Shown: one piece after another, positions 51,739-60,521 of the stretch
Numbering within the stretch: the first letter of the stretch is position 1
Layout of the letters: each line of letters opens with the position of its first letter
Origin: JANPLN01 sp043757265
GTDB lineage: Bacteria > Bdellovibrionota > Bdellovibrionia > Bdellovibrionales > JAGQZY01
Assembly: GCA_043757265.1 (NCBI GenBank)
Contig: JAYUQP010000045.1
Span: forward strand, 17,262 to 81,261
Reading direction: 5' to 3'
DNA length: 64,000 nt
Program-made: the position numbers and the translations under genes
The notes under the pieces: model-generated
The model's input: only the letters and a program-made list of their open reading frames with translations
Database searches by the model: none
Told to the model about the DNA's origin: nothing

Positions 51739-52611
51739 TTATTCTCCTGCGTAGGGATTATTCTTAACGTAATTTTTCAAAATCTTAGCTCTGTAATTAA
51801 ACCAAACGTCCGAAATACCAATGGCAACCACGACTGCAAATAAGTGAAAAGCCAGCACAAAAAAGATTGCCACCTTTAAAAAATAATTGATGCGCGCTCT
51901 TTGCATAAAAAAACCAAGAACAGCGAGGCCTTGGAAGTAATAAAAACAAAGCAGCACAAACAAAATATTGACGGCGATCTTTTGAAATATAAAAACTTTT
52001 TGCGCGTCCAACAAAAATGTGGCGGCCAACGCGGGGATAAGGACCCACACTAAGTGTTCTGGTATTTTAAAGGTACTCAGCTTGTTCTGTCGCCCTTCTG
52101 GACGAATAAAAAGAATTCCAAAGAAAACAAGAATCATAAAGATGAATGCCAAAAAAGCCGGCATCACTGATACGATTTGAGCTGCATCCACCGAGGACGA
52201 AAAACCCTTCATCTGCGGGGACAGCATCACCGTGCTCGCAATTTGTTTTTTAAGAAAAGTACTTAGCGCAACTTTTTGTGATTGTGACCATAGGCTTAAA
52301 CTAAAAAAAACCGCCAGCACGGAAATCCCGACAGCCGAAACAGCCGAATAAAAGCGCGAGACTTTTTGCGATTCAAGTTCCGAGTAGAGTCCCATTAACA
52401 AGAACACACTCATCTGGGCTAAAGCCCACTGCGGAAAGAAAGTGAACAACCCGATAGCCGACACAATCGAGAATCCCCAGTAAAAAATGCGATTGAAGGA
52501 AACGTGCAGGTACCGCGCCCCGAGAGGCGCCATAAATAGAAAAGACGCTGTTAACAACGTTGTTAACAGCGAAACTAAAACAAATTGTCCTACACGATTC
52601 TTTACAGGCAT
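51739..52611 (-). CDS. DUF2232-like (YybS) membrane protein
   Basis: A 290-residue protein with about eight hydrophobic segments and no soluble domain. Its position between rpsF and rplI is that of YybS/DUF2232 proteins in many bacteria, which resemble ECF-transporter substrate-binding components; the exact role is unknown. The sequence similarity is weak by eye, so the name rests on context and topology. It lies 8 bases after rpsF. Confidence 0.65.
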   Translation of the reverse strand: MPVKNRVGQFVLVSLLTTLLTASFLFMAPLGARYLHVSFNRIFYWGFSIVSAIGLFTFFPQWALAQMSVFLLMGLYSELESQKVSRFYSAVSAVGISVLAVFFSLSLWSQSQKVALSTFLKKQIASTVMLSPQMKGFSSSVDAAQIVSVMPAFLAFIFMILVFFGILFIRPEGRQNKLSTFKIPEHLVWVLIPALAATFLLDAQKVFIFQKIAVNILFVLLCFYYFQGLAVLGFFMQRARINYFLKVAIFFVLAFHLFAVVVAIGISDVWFNYRAKILKNYVKNNPYAGE

Positions 52612-52619
52612 GGCCCGCC

Positions 52620-53039
52620 TTATTTCATCGGACGGCGAGGCTTCGCGAGAGCTTTTTTGGCTTCACGCTCGCGACGCTCAATCAGCCCGGCTTTGAACTT
52701 CTCAACATAGTCTGTGAGAACAGTTTCTTCGGGAAGGCGAGTGTGCATGTAACGAAGAACTTTTTCGTTGATCCGCATCGTTCTTTCAAGTTCCATGATC
52801 GACTCTGGATTGGCTGTGAAAGTACTGTGGAAATAAACGCCACGGTTGGTCTTGCCAATTGGATTGGCGAGGCGGCGTACACCCCAAGTATCAAGGTGGC
52901 TGACTTTGCCAGAAAATCCTTCGATAATTTTTTGATTTTTTGAGAAAAGAGCTTTCTGCTCATCTTCGGAACTGTTAGGCTCCATCACAATTATGACTTC
53001 GTATGGACGAACGACAGTCTCTTTAACTAATTCAAACAT
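52620..53039 (-). CDS. rpsF: 30S ribosomal protein S6
   Basis: A 139-residue protein with VRPYEVIIVMEPNSSEDEQK at the N-terminus, followed by HLDTWGVRRLANPIGKTNRG and VYFHSTFTANPESIMELER: the S6 fold. The C-terminal 30 residues are basic and longer than in E. coli. S6 normally pairs with S18 (rpsR), but no rpsR lies between rpsF and the DUF2232 gene here. Confidence 0.95.
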   Translation of the reverse strand: MFELVKETVVRPYEVIIVMEPNSSEDEQKALFSKNQKIIEGFSGKVSHLDTWGVRRLANPIGKTNRGVYFHSTFTANPESIMELERTMRINEKVLRYMHTRLPEETVLTDYVEKFKAGLIERREREAKKALAKPRRPMK

Positions 53040-53161
53040 GGTCTCCCTTTCGGCTAAAAGCCCTAAACTGCTATATATTTAGAGCAAGGTGGGACTTAAG
53101 TAGCATAGGACCTTTTATAAAGTCCATTGAATTTGCTGCTAATATTGATGAAACTTTTACT

Positions 53162-53824
53162 ATGAGCCTCACTCTACAAATACTTACTGGGCATCGAAAT
53201 GGCGAAACACTTCACCTCGAAAAAACCACTTCCGTGGGCCGCGAGGCCGATGTGTCTTTTGATGATCCTAAAATGTCGAAAGTACACGCGATTTTAGAGT
53301 TTGATGCGACTATCGGTTGGGTTTTGCGCGACTCCAATTCTAAAAATGGTGTACGTGTTAACGACTTTTTAACCGTCCAACATCGTTTGAGCAGTGGTGA
53401 CATTATTGATTTAGGAATCACCCAACTCCGCGTCGCCTCAGTGTCTGCTTCTTGGAAGCCGCTTCTCAATCAACTTCTGTTAGAAACCTTGGACCGCGCA
53501 AAAAACGAGCCTTTAAAACTTGTTCCTTTTCGTAGTTTCCCAGCTCTTTCCATTGTTCAAGGTCAACAGGCCGGAGAAAAATTTATTTTTGAGTATGGCC
53601 CGCGTTCTTTAGGTGGAAACTCAAATGACATTATACTTTTTGAGCCTCAATGCCCCGACATTGCTTTTAATATTTCCCCCAGCAGCGCAGGGGCGGTGTT
53701 CGAGACCAAGTATCCGATGATCGTAAAAATTAATGGTGCCTCTGAGACTAAAAAAGTATTGAAAAATTCTGATCAGATTTCAATTCATAATACTGTTATC
53801 GAAATTCACTTTGTAAACGCCTAG
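53162..53824 (+). CDS. FHA-domain protein
   Basis: A 220-residue cytoplasmic protein. Residues 18-90 form a forkhead-associated domain (TSVGREADVSFDDPKMSKVH, DSNSKNGVRVND), which binds phosphothreonine peptides. The conserved GR, SxxH (SKVH) and NGxxxN residues are present. A second, degenerate FHA-like segment covers about 140-215 (YGPRSLGGNSNDIILFEPQC) without the key residues. It may act as a phospho-dependent adaptor. The next gene starts nine bases after its stop codon. Confidence 0.85.
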   Translation: MSLTLQILTGHRNGETLHLEKTTSVGREADVSFDDPKMSKVHAILEFDATIGWVLRDSNSKNGVRVNDFLTVQHRLSSGDIIDLGITQLRVASVSASWKPLLNQLLLETLDRAKNEPLKLVPFRSFPALSIVQGQQAGEKFIFEYGPRSLGGNSNDIILFEPQCPDIAFNISPSSAGAVFETKYPMIVKINGASETKKVLKNSDQISIHNTVIEIHFVNA

Positions 53825-53832
53825 GAGCTCCT

Positions 53833-54714
53833 ATTTCATCTTTTGCTAAATCTTCTGGATACTTCAATAGTTTTGATGGAACTCGTATCTATTACGAAAT
53901 TCGCGGGGAAGGTCCTCCACTGGTATTTGCCTACGGCATCGCCTGCCTCATGAATCATTGGCACCATCAATTGAGCTATTTTTCGAAAAATTACCAAACA
54001 ATTATTCTGGATTACCGTGGTCATCACTTTTCGGACATTCCAAAAGATAAGCGAAATCTCACTTTGGAAGCGATGTCGAAAGACATTCTCTGTTTGTGTG
54101 ATCATCTAAAAATTGAGAAGGCGTTTTTTTTAGGGCACAGTTTTGGCTGCGAGGTTTTGTTAGAGAGTTATTTTATGCGCCCCGAGCTTTTTTCGGGAAT
54201 GTGTTTTGTGAGCGGTTTTTTTAGTAACCCCTTTCAAAGCTATCTCAGCGCTACACAGTTGCGCGATGTTTTTATGTACGTGCGCATGGCTTACAATTCC
54301 GCCCCCGGGGTATTGGGCATGATTTGGAAATTTGGCGTCACCAATCCTGTGTCAGTTCTTTTGAGTTCCTTGGTCGGAGGGTTTAATCTCGAAAAAACAT
54401 CGTTAAAAGATATTGAAATTTACGCCCAAGGGGTCGCTAACATTGATCTTCGTGTTTTTGTCACGCTGCTTGAGCAGCTGACACAGTTTGATGGGCGGCC
54501 TAAGCTTTCGCAGATTCAAATACCTACTTTGATCATCGCCGGCGATAAAGACGCACTGACCCCTATCCAAGTGCAAAAAACCATGCACGGGGATATACCA
54601 AACAGTGAGCTTTTGATCGTCGAAACTGGCTCACACTGCGTGCAGTTGGATTTTCCAATGGAAGTGAATGCAAAAATCGAAGAGTTTGTGAATTCTATTT
54701 CTTTTTCGCAGTGA
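53833..54714 (+). CDS. Alpha/beta hydrolase, probably started at ATT
   Basis: A 293-residue alpha/beta hydrolase. The usual start call, ATG 53950, would cut off the first two strands: the frame upstream encodes FNSFDGTRIYYEIRGEGPPL, the canonical N-terminus of the family. No ATG, GTG or TTG exists in that frame back to a stop at 53788; ATT at 53833 is preceded by AGGAG with a five-base spacer. The nucleophile sits in GHSFGC, the acid in AGDKDAL and the histidine in TGSHCVQ. The motif DYRGHHFSD replaces the usual DxRGHGxS. The substrate is unknown. It follows the FHA gene by eight bases. Confidence 0.75.
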   Translation: MSSFAKSSGYFNSFDGTRIYYEIRGEGPPLVFAYGIACLMNHWHHQLSYFSKNYQTIILDYRGHHFSDIPKDKRNLTLEAMSKDILCLCDHLKIEKAFFLGHSFGCEVLLESYFMRPELFSGMCFVSGFFSNPFQSYLSATQLRDVFMYVRMAYNSAPGVLGMIWKFGVTNPVSVLLSSLVGGFNLEKTSLKDIEIYAQGVANIDLRVFVTLLEQLTQFDGRPKLSQIQIPTLIIAGDKDALTPIQVQKTMHGDIPNSELLIVETGSHCVQLDFPMEVNAKIEEFVNSISFSQ

Positions 54715-54775
54715 TAAATTAAAAAAATTCACACTCTTGTTTCGTCCCGTTACTAGGCGAATCTGTCTTGGAGAC

Positions 54776-55120
54776 ATGTACTCAACCAATTACCCTCAAA
54801 GGAGATTTCATAAAAACACTTTTATTTTCAGCACTCACTTTTTTTCTGTACTTAGCTTTGCAGACTCGGAGAGCGCTTGCATCCCCAAATACGATCTTTT
54901 GCAAGACTCTACAGACGCGATTTTTTACTACGAAATTTCTAAATACGACCAGGTGTCTCAAAGCTTCAAAACTTTGAAGCAGTGGTATTGCAACGAAGTA
55001 AGCGTATCAAAAGAAGTTCCGCAACTTCTCGAAGAAAGCTGCACAATTATCAATATTGATGGTGTTGCAATTCAACCCAACAATACCGGCTCATTAGACG
55101 TTAGCTTTGGCTGCGGTTGA
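54776..55120 (+). CDS. Small secreted protein with a disrupted 5' end
   Basis: The mature part (from ADSESACIPKYDLLQDS, four cysteines) is a small secreted protein. As read from ATG 54776 it has an odd, long leader. A better signal peptide appears in another frame: AAAGGAG (54798-54804), ATA at 54810, then KTLLFSALTFF, and one extra T in the seven-T run at 54839-54845 would join it to SVLSFADSESAC. So the gene may carry a frameshift plus an ATA start, may be decaying, or the homopolymer may be misread. No family is recognised. Confidence 0.5.
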   Translation: MYSTNYPQRRFHKNTFIFSTHFFSVLSFADSESACIPKYDLLQDSTDAIFYYEISKYDQVSQSFKTLKQWYCNEVSVSKEVPQLLEESCTIINIDGVAIQPNNTGSLDVSFGCG

Positions 55121-55200
55121 TAAACTCAAGGCCTTAATACTTTTCTATTCTAAACTGCAACGCTCGGATTTTTCCGAGCTTGCTCCAAAGAGAAAACTAC

Positions 55201-55989
55201 TTACATGCCTTCGGAATCGTTTTGTACTGGTCGCTCGCGAAGAGAGGCCTTGAAGTAGTCGCGGTTCATGCGTGCGATGTTCTCCATGGTAATTCCTTTT
55301 GGACAGGCCATTTCGCAGGCTGCCGTGTTGGAACAGTTTCCAAAACCTAATGCGTCCATAGTTCTTACCATATTTAAAACTCGAGAATCTCTTTCAGGTT
55401 GGCCTTGTGGCAATAGCGCTAAATGCGAAATTTTTGCAGAAGCAAACAACATTGCCGAAGAATTCTTACAGGCAGCTACGCATGCGCCGCAAGCGATGCA
55501 GGCCGCGGATCCGAACGCGAGGTCGGCGTTTTCTTTTGCGATGGGAGTCGAATTTGCGTCTTGCGCATTGCCCGTGTTGACCGACACATATCCACCGGCT
55601 TGAATGATCTTATCAAATGCTGAACGATTCACTTTGAGGTCTTTGATTACGGGAAATGCCTTAGCACGAAAAGGTTCAACAGTAATCGTATCACCGTCTT
55701 TAAAGTTGCGCATATGCAGCTGGCACGTTGTATTTAGGCGCTTCGGCCCGTGGGCATCGCCGTTGATAACCATCGCGCACGTCCCACAGATTCCCTCGCG
55801 ACAATCGTGATCAAATTCGACTGGTTCTGCGCCGGAAAGGATAAGCTCCTGATTAACAACATCCATCATTTCAAGGAATGACATATGCGGTGATACTTCG
55901 CGAGCCGTATAGTCCATAAATGAACCGGCAGAATCACCATTTTTTTGTCGCCAAATTTTAAGATTCAAAGTCATATTTTTTTCACTCAT
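55201..55989 (-). CDS. sdhB: Succinate dehydrogenase/fumarate reductase iron-sulfur subunit
   Basis: About 262 residues from ATG 55989 (AGGTGG upstream); a GTG three codons earlier is possible. The N-terminal ferredoxin domain holds a 2Fe-2S site (CREGICGTC with a later C), and the C-terminal domain holds CIACGACVAACK and CSNTAACEMACP for the 4Fe-4S and 3Fe-4S clusters. It carries electrons from SdhA to the quinone. It closes the sdhCAB operon and overlaps no gene; SdhA ends ten bases upstream. Confidence 0.95.
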   Translation of the reverse strand: MSEKNMTLNLKIWRQKNGDSAGSFMDYTAREVSPHMSFLEMMDVVNQELILSGAEPVEFDHDCREGICGTCAMVINGDAHGPKRLNTTCQLHMRNFKDGDTITVEPFRAKAFPVIKDLKVNRSAFDKIIQAGGYVSVNTGNAQDANSTPIAKENADLAFGSAACIACGACVAACKNSSAMLFASAKISHLALLPQGQPERDSRVLNMVRTMDALGFGNCSNTAACEMACPKGITMENIARMNRDYFKASLRERPVQNDSEGM

Positions 55990-55998
55990 ATGCACCAC

Positions 55999-57918
55999 CT
56001 ATTTGTAACTTCGTGAGGCCAACTTAACATTTTCAAAATTAAGCTCTTCTTTATGACGTTCGTGCTGTCCTGTTGATTTGTACTGCCACGCCGCCGAATG
56101 GCAGAACTTTTCATCGTCGCGTAACGCTTCATTGTCCGCAGTTTGATGCTCATCGCGAAAGTGGCCGCCGCAAGACTCTTCGCGAGTAAGAGCATCCTTT
56201 GCCATCAACTCGCCAAGCTCCAAGAAATCAGCCACACGACCCGCTTTTTCAAGCTCATGGTTTGTGTAGTCTTTCGGGCCTGTGACTTTCACATTTTTCC
56301 AAAATTCCTCGCGCAATGCTGGAATTGTTTTTAGAGCTTCGTTTAAACCTTTAGCGTTGCGAGACATCCCGACGTGTTCCCACATACTTTTTCCAAGCTC
56401 GCGATGAATATCGTCCACCGTGCGTTTTCCATTAACACTCAGTAATCGATCAAGCTGATCTCCGCTTTGTTTTTTACTTTCAACAAAAGCAGGGTCAGTT
56501 TCGCTCACTTTTGCAAGCTTCGCCCCTTCGGAACCGAGATAATTTCCAATAGTTGATGGCGCAACAAAATAACCATCTGCCAAGCCCTGCATCAGTGCCG
56601 AGGCGCCGAGGCGGTTAGCTCCATGATCAGAAAAATTAGCTTCGCCACCGACAAACAAACCTGGCACGGTGCTCATCAAGTTATAGTCCACCCACAGTCC
56701 ACCCATGGTGTAGTGCACTGCCGGGTAAATCCGCATGGGTGAAGTGTAAGGATCTTCGCCTGCGATGTTCGCATACATATCAAAAAGATTTCCATACTTC
56801 GCAGACACCTTGTCTCGTCCTACGCGTTGAATTGCATCGCGGAAATCTAAATAAACTGCAATGCCCGTCGAACCCACACCATGCCCTTGATCCACCAGGA
56901 ATTTTGCCTGGCGAGACGCTATATCTCGCGGCGCAAGGTTTCCAAAGCTGGGATAAATTCTTTCAAGATAGTAATCGCGTTCAGCATCAGGGATTTGCTC
57001 TGGAGGACGTTTATCGCCCTTCATTTTCGGAACCCACACTCTGCCATCGTTTCTAAGTGATTCAGACATCAAAGTCAGCTTTGACTGATATTCACCCGAA
57101 ACCGGTATGCATGTGGGGTGAATTTGCGTAAAGCAAGGATTCGCAAAATAAGCGCCCTTTTTATGACAGCGCCATGCCGCAGTCACGTTGGAGTTCATCG
57201 CGTTTGTCGACAGGAAGAACACGTTGCCATAACCACCGGTTGCTAAAAAAACCACATCCGCAGAATGTGATTCAATTTCTCCGGTCAACAGATTTCGCGC
57301 GGTTATTCCGCGGGCGCGACCGTCAACCATTACCAGATCCAACATCTCCCGCCGCGTGTACATTTTTACGGAGCCTTTGTTGACCTGTCGCATGAGTGCC
57401 GAGTAAGCCCCAAGTAAAAGCTGCTGCCCCGTCTGTCCACGAGCGTAAAAAGTCCGCGAAACCTGCGCGCCGCCAAAGGACCTATTGTCTAGCAATCCAC
57501 CGTACTCACGAGCGAATGGAACACCTTGAGCCACGCACTGATCAATGATGGATGCAGACACCTCTGCTAAACGGTACACATTGGCTTCGCGCGAACGGAA
57601 ATCTCCGCCCTTGATTGTATCGTAAAAAAGTCGATAGACCGAATCTCCGTCGTTTTGATAATTTTTCGCAGCATTAATTCCACCTTGTGCGGCGATCGAA
57701 TGCGCACGGCGGGGAGTGTCGGAAATGCAAAACGCTTTAACGTTATAGCCCATTTCGCCCAAGGATGCTGCTGCCGCTCCTCCAGCTAAACCGGTTCCAA
57801 CAACAATGATATTGTATTTTCGTCGGTTGGCTGGATTTACCAACTTCATATTGAATTTATAATTCTCCCATTTTTTTTCGATGGGTCCTTCGGGAATTTT
57901 GGCATCTAGTTGAGACAT
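55999..57918 (-). CDS. sdhA: Succinate dehydrogenase/fumarate reductase flavoprotein subunit
   Basis: A 639-residue flavoprotein with covalent FAD. The dinucleotide fold starts VVGTGLAGGAAAASLGEMGY; HSIAAQGGINAAKNYQND is the flavinylation region (the histidine is in HSIAAQ). The C-terminal domain has GGHFRDEHQ, the usual Arg/His substrate-binding loop. Length and composition fit the type B enzymes found in delta- and epsilon-proteobacteria and Bacteroidetes, which use one membrane subunit. It lies between sdhC and sdhB. Confidence 0.95.
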   Translation of the reverse strand: MSQLDAKIPEGPIEKKWENYKFNMKLVNPANRRKYNIIVVGTGLAGGAAAASLGEMGYNVKAFCISDTPRRAHSIAAQGGINAAKNYQNDGDSVYRLFYDTIKGGDFRSREANVYRLAEVSASIIDQCVAQGVPFAREYGGLLDNRSFGGAQVSRTFYARGQTGQQLLLGAYSALMRQVNKGSVKMYTRREMLDLVMVDGRARGITARNLLTGEIESHSADVVFLATGGYGNVFFLSTNAMNSNVTAAWRCHKKGAYFANPCFTQIHPTCIPVSGEYQSKLTLMSESLRNDGRVWVPKMKGDKRPPEQIPDAERDYYLERIYPSFGNLAPRDIASRQAKFLVDQGHGVGSTGIAVYLDFRDAIQRVGRDKVSAKYGNLFDMYANIAGEDPYTSPMRIYPAVHYTMGGLWVDYNLMSTVPGLFVGGEANFSDHGANRLGASALMQGLADGYFVAPSTIGNYLGSEGAKLAKVSETDPAFVESKKQSGDQLDRLLSVNGKRTVDDIHRELGKSMWEHVGMSRNAKGLNEALKTIPALREEFWKNVKVTGPKDYTNHELEKAGRVADFLELGELMAKDALTREESCGGHFRDEHQTADNEALRDDEKFCHSAAWQYKSTGQHERHKEELNFENVKLASRSYK

Positions 57919-57927
57919 AACTGCTCC

Positions 57928-58581
57928 TTAAAATGAAGTGGCTATCACATACAAAGGTTGGCTTATAAATCCGGCCGCCACGACGATTGAATAAACGGTT
58001 CCAGCCAATTTAATTTTTTTGCTGTACTTCGGATGGTTGAATCCCAGAGATTGAAAAACCGAAGAAACTCCGTGACTCAAATGCCAACCCAAAATTAATA
58101 AGCTTAGAATATAACCCGCAACGTAGAGCGGCTGTTTGAAGATTTCAATTATAAGTCGATGAAGATCGCGCATTTCAACACCGTCATATGTCACCAAATA
58201 TTCAGTGCCATATTTGAATGTAATCAAATGAAAAATGACAAAAAACAAAATCAATGACCCCTGAAAAGCCATTGATCGCGATGCCAGACTTGAGCGTTTT
58301 TGATTCGAAGACTGTACAGCATACTTGTTCGGTTTTGCGCGCCGATTTTCGATAGTCAGCCACACTCCTACGACAACATGGACTAACAAGGCCGCAACTA
58401 ACACACTTTCCGCGACATACAAAAGCGGTTTGTTGGAAACAATTGCGTGCCCGTATTTGTTATATAACTCGGCGCTCACTAAGATGAGCATGTTCCCGGC
58501 CATGTGAGCTAAAACAAAACCGGTCCAAATAAGGCCACAAAATCCCATGATCATTTTTTTCTGAATCGACGCAATAGCCAC
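57928..58581 (-). CDS. sdhC: Succinate dehydrogenase cytochrome b subunit
   Basis: A 217-residue membrane anchor with five hydrophobic segments. Histidines in the helices (VLAHMAGNML, LLVHVVVGV, FHLITFKYG, WHLSHGVSS) are likely haem b ligands. This single-subunit, five-helix form marks a type B complex with two haems. The start is GTG at 58581 with AAGGAG eight bases upstream. No sdhD is present, as expected for this type. Confidence 0.9.
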   Translation of the reverse strand: MAIASIQKKMIMGFCGLIWTGFVLAHMAGNMLILVSAELYNKYGHAIVSNKPLLYVAESVLVAALLVHVVVGVWLTIENRRAKPNKYAVQSSNQKRSSLASRSMAFQGSLILFFVIFHLITFKYGTEYLVTYDGVEMRDLHRLIIEIFKQPLYVAGYILSLLILGWHLSHGVSSVFQSLGFNHPKYSKKIKLAGTVYSIVVAAGFISQPLYVIATSF

Positions 58582-58616
58582 GAGCCTTACTCCTTGCCGA
58601 AAATTTAAAATTCAAC

Positions 58617-58643
58617 ATTATCGAATTTCTTGCAACCTGTCTA
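58617..58643 (-). promoter_or_regulatory. Candidate promoter for the sdh operon
   Basis: On the minus strand, TAGACA (58643-58638), 15-base spacer, GATAAT (58622-58617), ending 36 bases before the sdhC start. Both boxes are good but the spacer is short. Confidence 0.4.
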
Positions 58644-58784
58644 GAAAACCTTCTTGTTTTGCCGAGCTTAAATCCGCCATGACCGTGTAGAACAAAGCCA
58701 AAGAATTTTGCTTTATTCTTTGCTTCTTTTTTGCGATAAAGCACGGATATCTTGTGACACACTGAAGTTTAATTAGGAGGCTTT

Positions 58785-59561
58785 GTGCGTATTTATGTCT
58801 GCCTGAAACAAGTTCCCGATACAGAAACCCGCATCAAGGTTGCACCATCTGGATCGCAGCTCGATGAAACGGGAATCAAATGGGTTATAAACCCTTATGA
58901 TGAATTTGCAATTGAAGAAGCCATCAAGTTTAAAGAAGCCAACCCACAGGCACAGGTTACGGCCGTGACAGTGGGACCCAAGGCTCGGGTTAACAATGCA
59001 CTTCTTACAGCGATGGCAATGGGTGCTGACGATGCATTGTTGATTGATTGCTCCGAATCTTTGGATACATTGACAACCGCAAAAGCTCTTGCGGCTGCCA
59101 TACAAAAAGAGGGCGCTCCACATTTAGTATTTACTGGAAAAATTTCCATTGATGGAAGCTTTTCGGCCACCGGGCCTATGCTCGCTGAGCTGTTGAAGAT
59201 TCCTCACATTTCAGTCGTGTCCTCCATAACCTACAGTGGAACTCAGTTGACGGTGAAGCGTGAAGTGGAAGGTGGAAACGCTGAAACTTACGCTGTTCCT
59301 ACGCCAGCTCTCATTGCGGCTAACAAAGGACTTAACAAGCCACGGTTTGCCAGCCTTCCTGGAATTATGAAAGCTAAGAAAAAACCAATTAAGGAAATTT
59401 CCATGGCCGACCTCGGCGTGTCTGCGGCGTCTGCAAAAGTAAAACTCACAAATTTTGAATTACCGAAAGATCGACCGGCTTGCAAAATGATTGCGGGCGA
59501 ACCACAACAACAGGCTAAAGAACTTGTTCGCCTTTTGCGCGAAGAAGCCAAAGTTCTCTAA
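58785..59561 (+). CDS. etfB: Electron transfer flavoprotein beta subunit
   Basis: A 258-residue beta subunit that binds AMP. The N-terminus RIYVCLKQVPDTETRIKV is standard, and VEGGNAETYAVPTPALIAAN is the family signature region. It carries electrons from acyl-CoA dehydrogenases, so it fits fatty-acid breakdown. The start is GTG at 58785 with TTAGGAGG directly upstream. It is followed by etfA nine bases later. Confidence 0.95.
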   Translation: MRIYVCLKQVPDTETRIKVAPSGSQLDETGIKWVINPYDEFAIEEAIKFKEANPQAQVTAVTVGPKARVNNALLTAMAMGADDALLIDCSESLDTLTTAKALAAAIQKEGAPHLVFTGKISIDGSFSATGPMLAELLKIPHISVVSSITYSGTQLTVKREVEGGNAETYAVPTPALIAANKGLNKPRFASLPGIMKAKKKPIKEISMADLGVSAASAKVKLTNFELPKDRPACKMIAGEPQQQAKELVRLLREEAKVL

Positions 59562-59570
59562 GGAGTCTCG

Positions 59571-60518
59571 ATGAAAGTATTTATCTTTATTGATGTTACA
59601 AATGGAAAAATAAAAAGTAGCAGCCAGGAACTTTTGACGGCAGCGTGTACTGCTGGAGCTGAGATTGTTGGGATGACCTTAGGCCCGGGTGGTGCGAGCA
59701 TTACAGACCTTGGCACTTGGGGTGTAAGTAGATTTTACGTTGGGGAGGCAGCTCCACTGGACAAGCCAAATCCTCTTGCTTATCTCGATGCTGTAGCTAA
59801 AGCTGTGGAAGCAGAAAAGCCTGATTTTATTCTCGCAAGCTCCAACACTTTAAATCGCGACGTTTTTGCACGCCTTGCGGTTCGCCTCGATGGGGCTTTT
59901 GTGAGTGATCTTACGGAGCTTGCACTTTCTCCTTTGAAAGCGAAGCGACCTCTTTATTCAGGAAAATGTTTAGCCTCTGTCGAATTTAGTGGCAAAGGAC
60001 CAAAGATTTTATTAGTTCGCCCAAATCAGCTGACCGTGGGCACCGCAAACAAATCGGTTGCCTGCGAAACGGTAGCCATTGCTGCTGTACCACCAGTGGC
60101 GCAGTTGACAACAATCGAAAAATCTTCTGCCTCTACTTTGGACCTCACTGAGGCCAACATTATTGTATCTGGTGGGCGCGGACTTAAAGAGGCCGATAAT
60201 TTTAAAATGATTCACGATTTAGCGGCGCCTCTAGGGGCCACGGTGGGAGCATCGCGTGCCGTGGTGGATTTAGGCTGGGTTCCACATACAATGCAAGTGG
60301 GTCAAACAGGTAAAACCGTAGCACCAAGCTTGTACATTGCTGTTGCAATCTCTGGAGCCATCCAACACTTAGCTGGCATGAGTAGCAGTAAAGTTATTGT
60401 TGCCATCAACAGCGATGAGAAAGCACCAATTTTTCAAAAAGCTACCTATGGCCTTGTTGGCGATATGTTCCAGATTGTTCCTGCCCTAACGGAAGAATTT
60501 AAGGCATTGCAAAAATAA
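59571..60518 (+). CDS. etfA: Electron transfer flavoprotein alpha subunit
   Basis: A 315-residue alpha subunit that binds FAD. The C-terminal domain has GGRGLKEADNFKMIHDLA, VGASRAVVDLGWVPHTMQVG, QTGKTVAPSLYIAVAISGAI and INSDEKAPIFQKATYGLVGD. AAGGAG precedes the ATG. It forms the etfBA pair; electrons normally go on to ETF-quinone oxidoreductase, which is not in the window. A lipid acyltransferase gene follows after three bases. Confidence 0.95.
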   Translation: MKVFIFIDVTNGKIKSSSQELLTAACTAGAEIVGMTLGPGGASITDLGTWGVSRFYVGEAAPLDKPNPLAYLDAVAKAVEAEKPDFILASSNTLNRDVFARLAVRLDGAFVSDLTELALSPLKAKRPLYSGKCLASVEFSGKGPKILLVRPNQLTVGTANKSVACETVAIAAVPPVAQLTTIEKSSASTLDLTEANIIVSGGRGLKEADNFKMIHDLAAPLGATVGASRAVVDLGWVPHTMQVGQTGKTVAPSLYIAVAISGAIQHLAGMSSSKVIVAINSDEKAPIFQKATYGLVGDMFQIVPALTEEFKALQK

Positions 60519-60521
60519 ACG

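Noticed and set aside
53950..53952. ATG 53950 as start of the hydrolase
   Set aside because: It would remove the first conserved strands and has no Shine-Dalgarno; the ATT at 53833 fits better.
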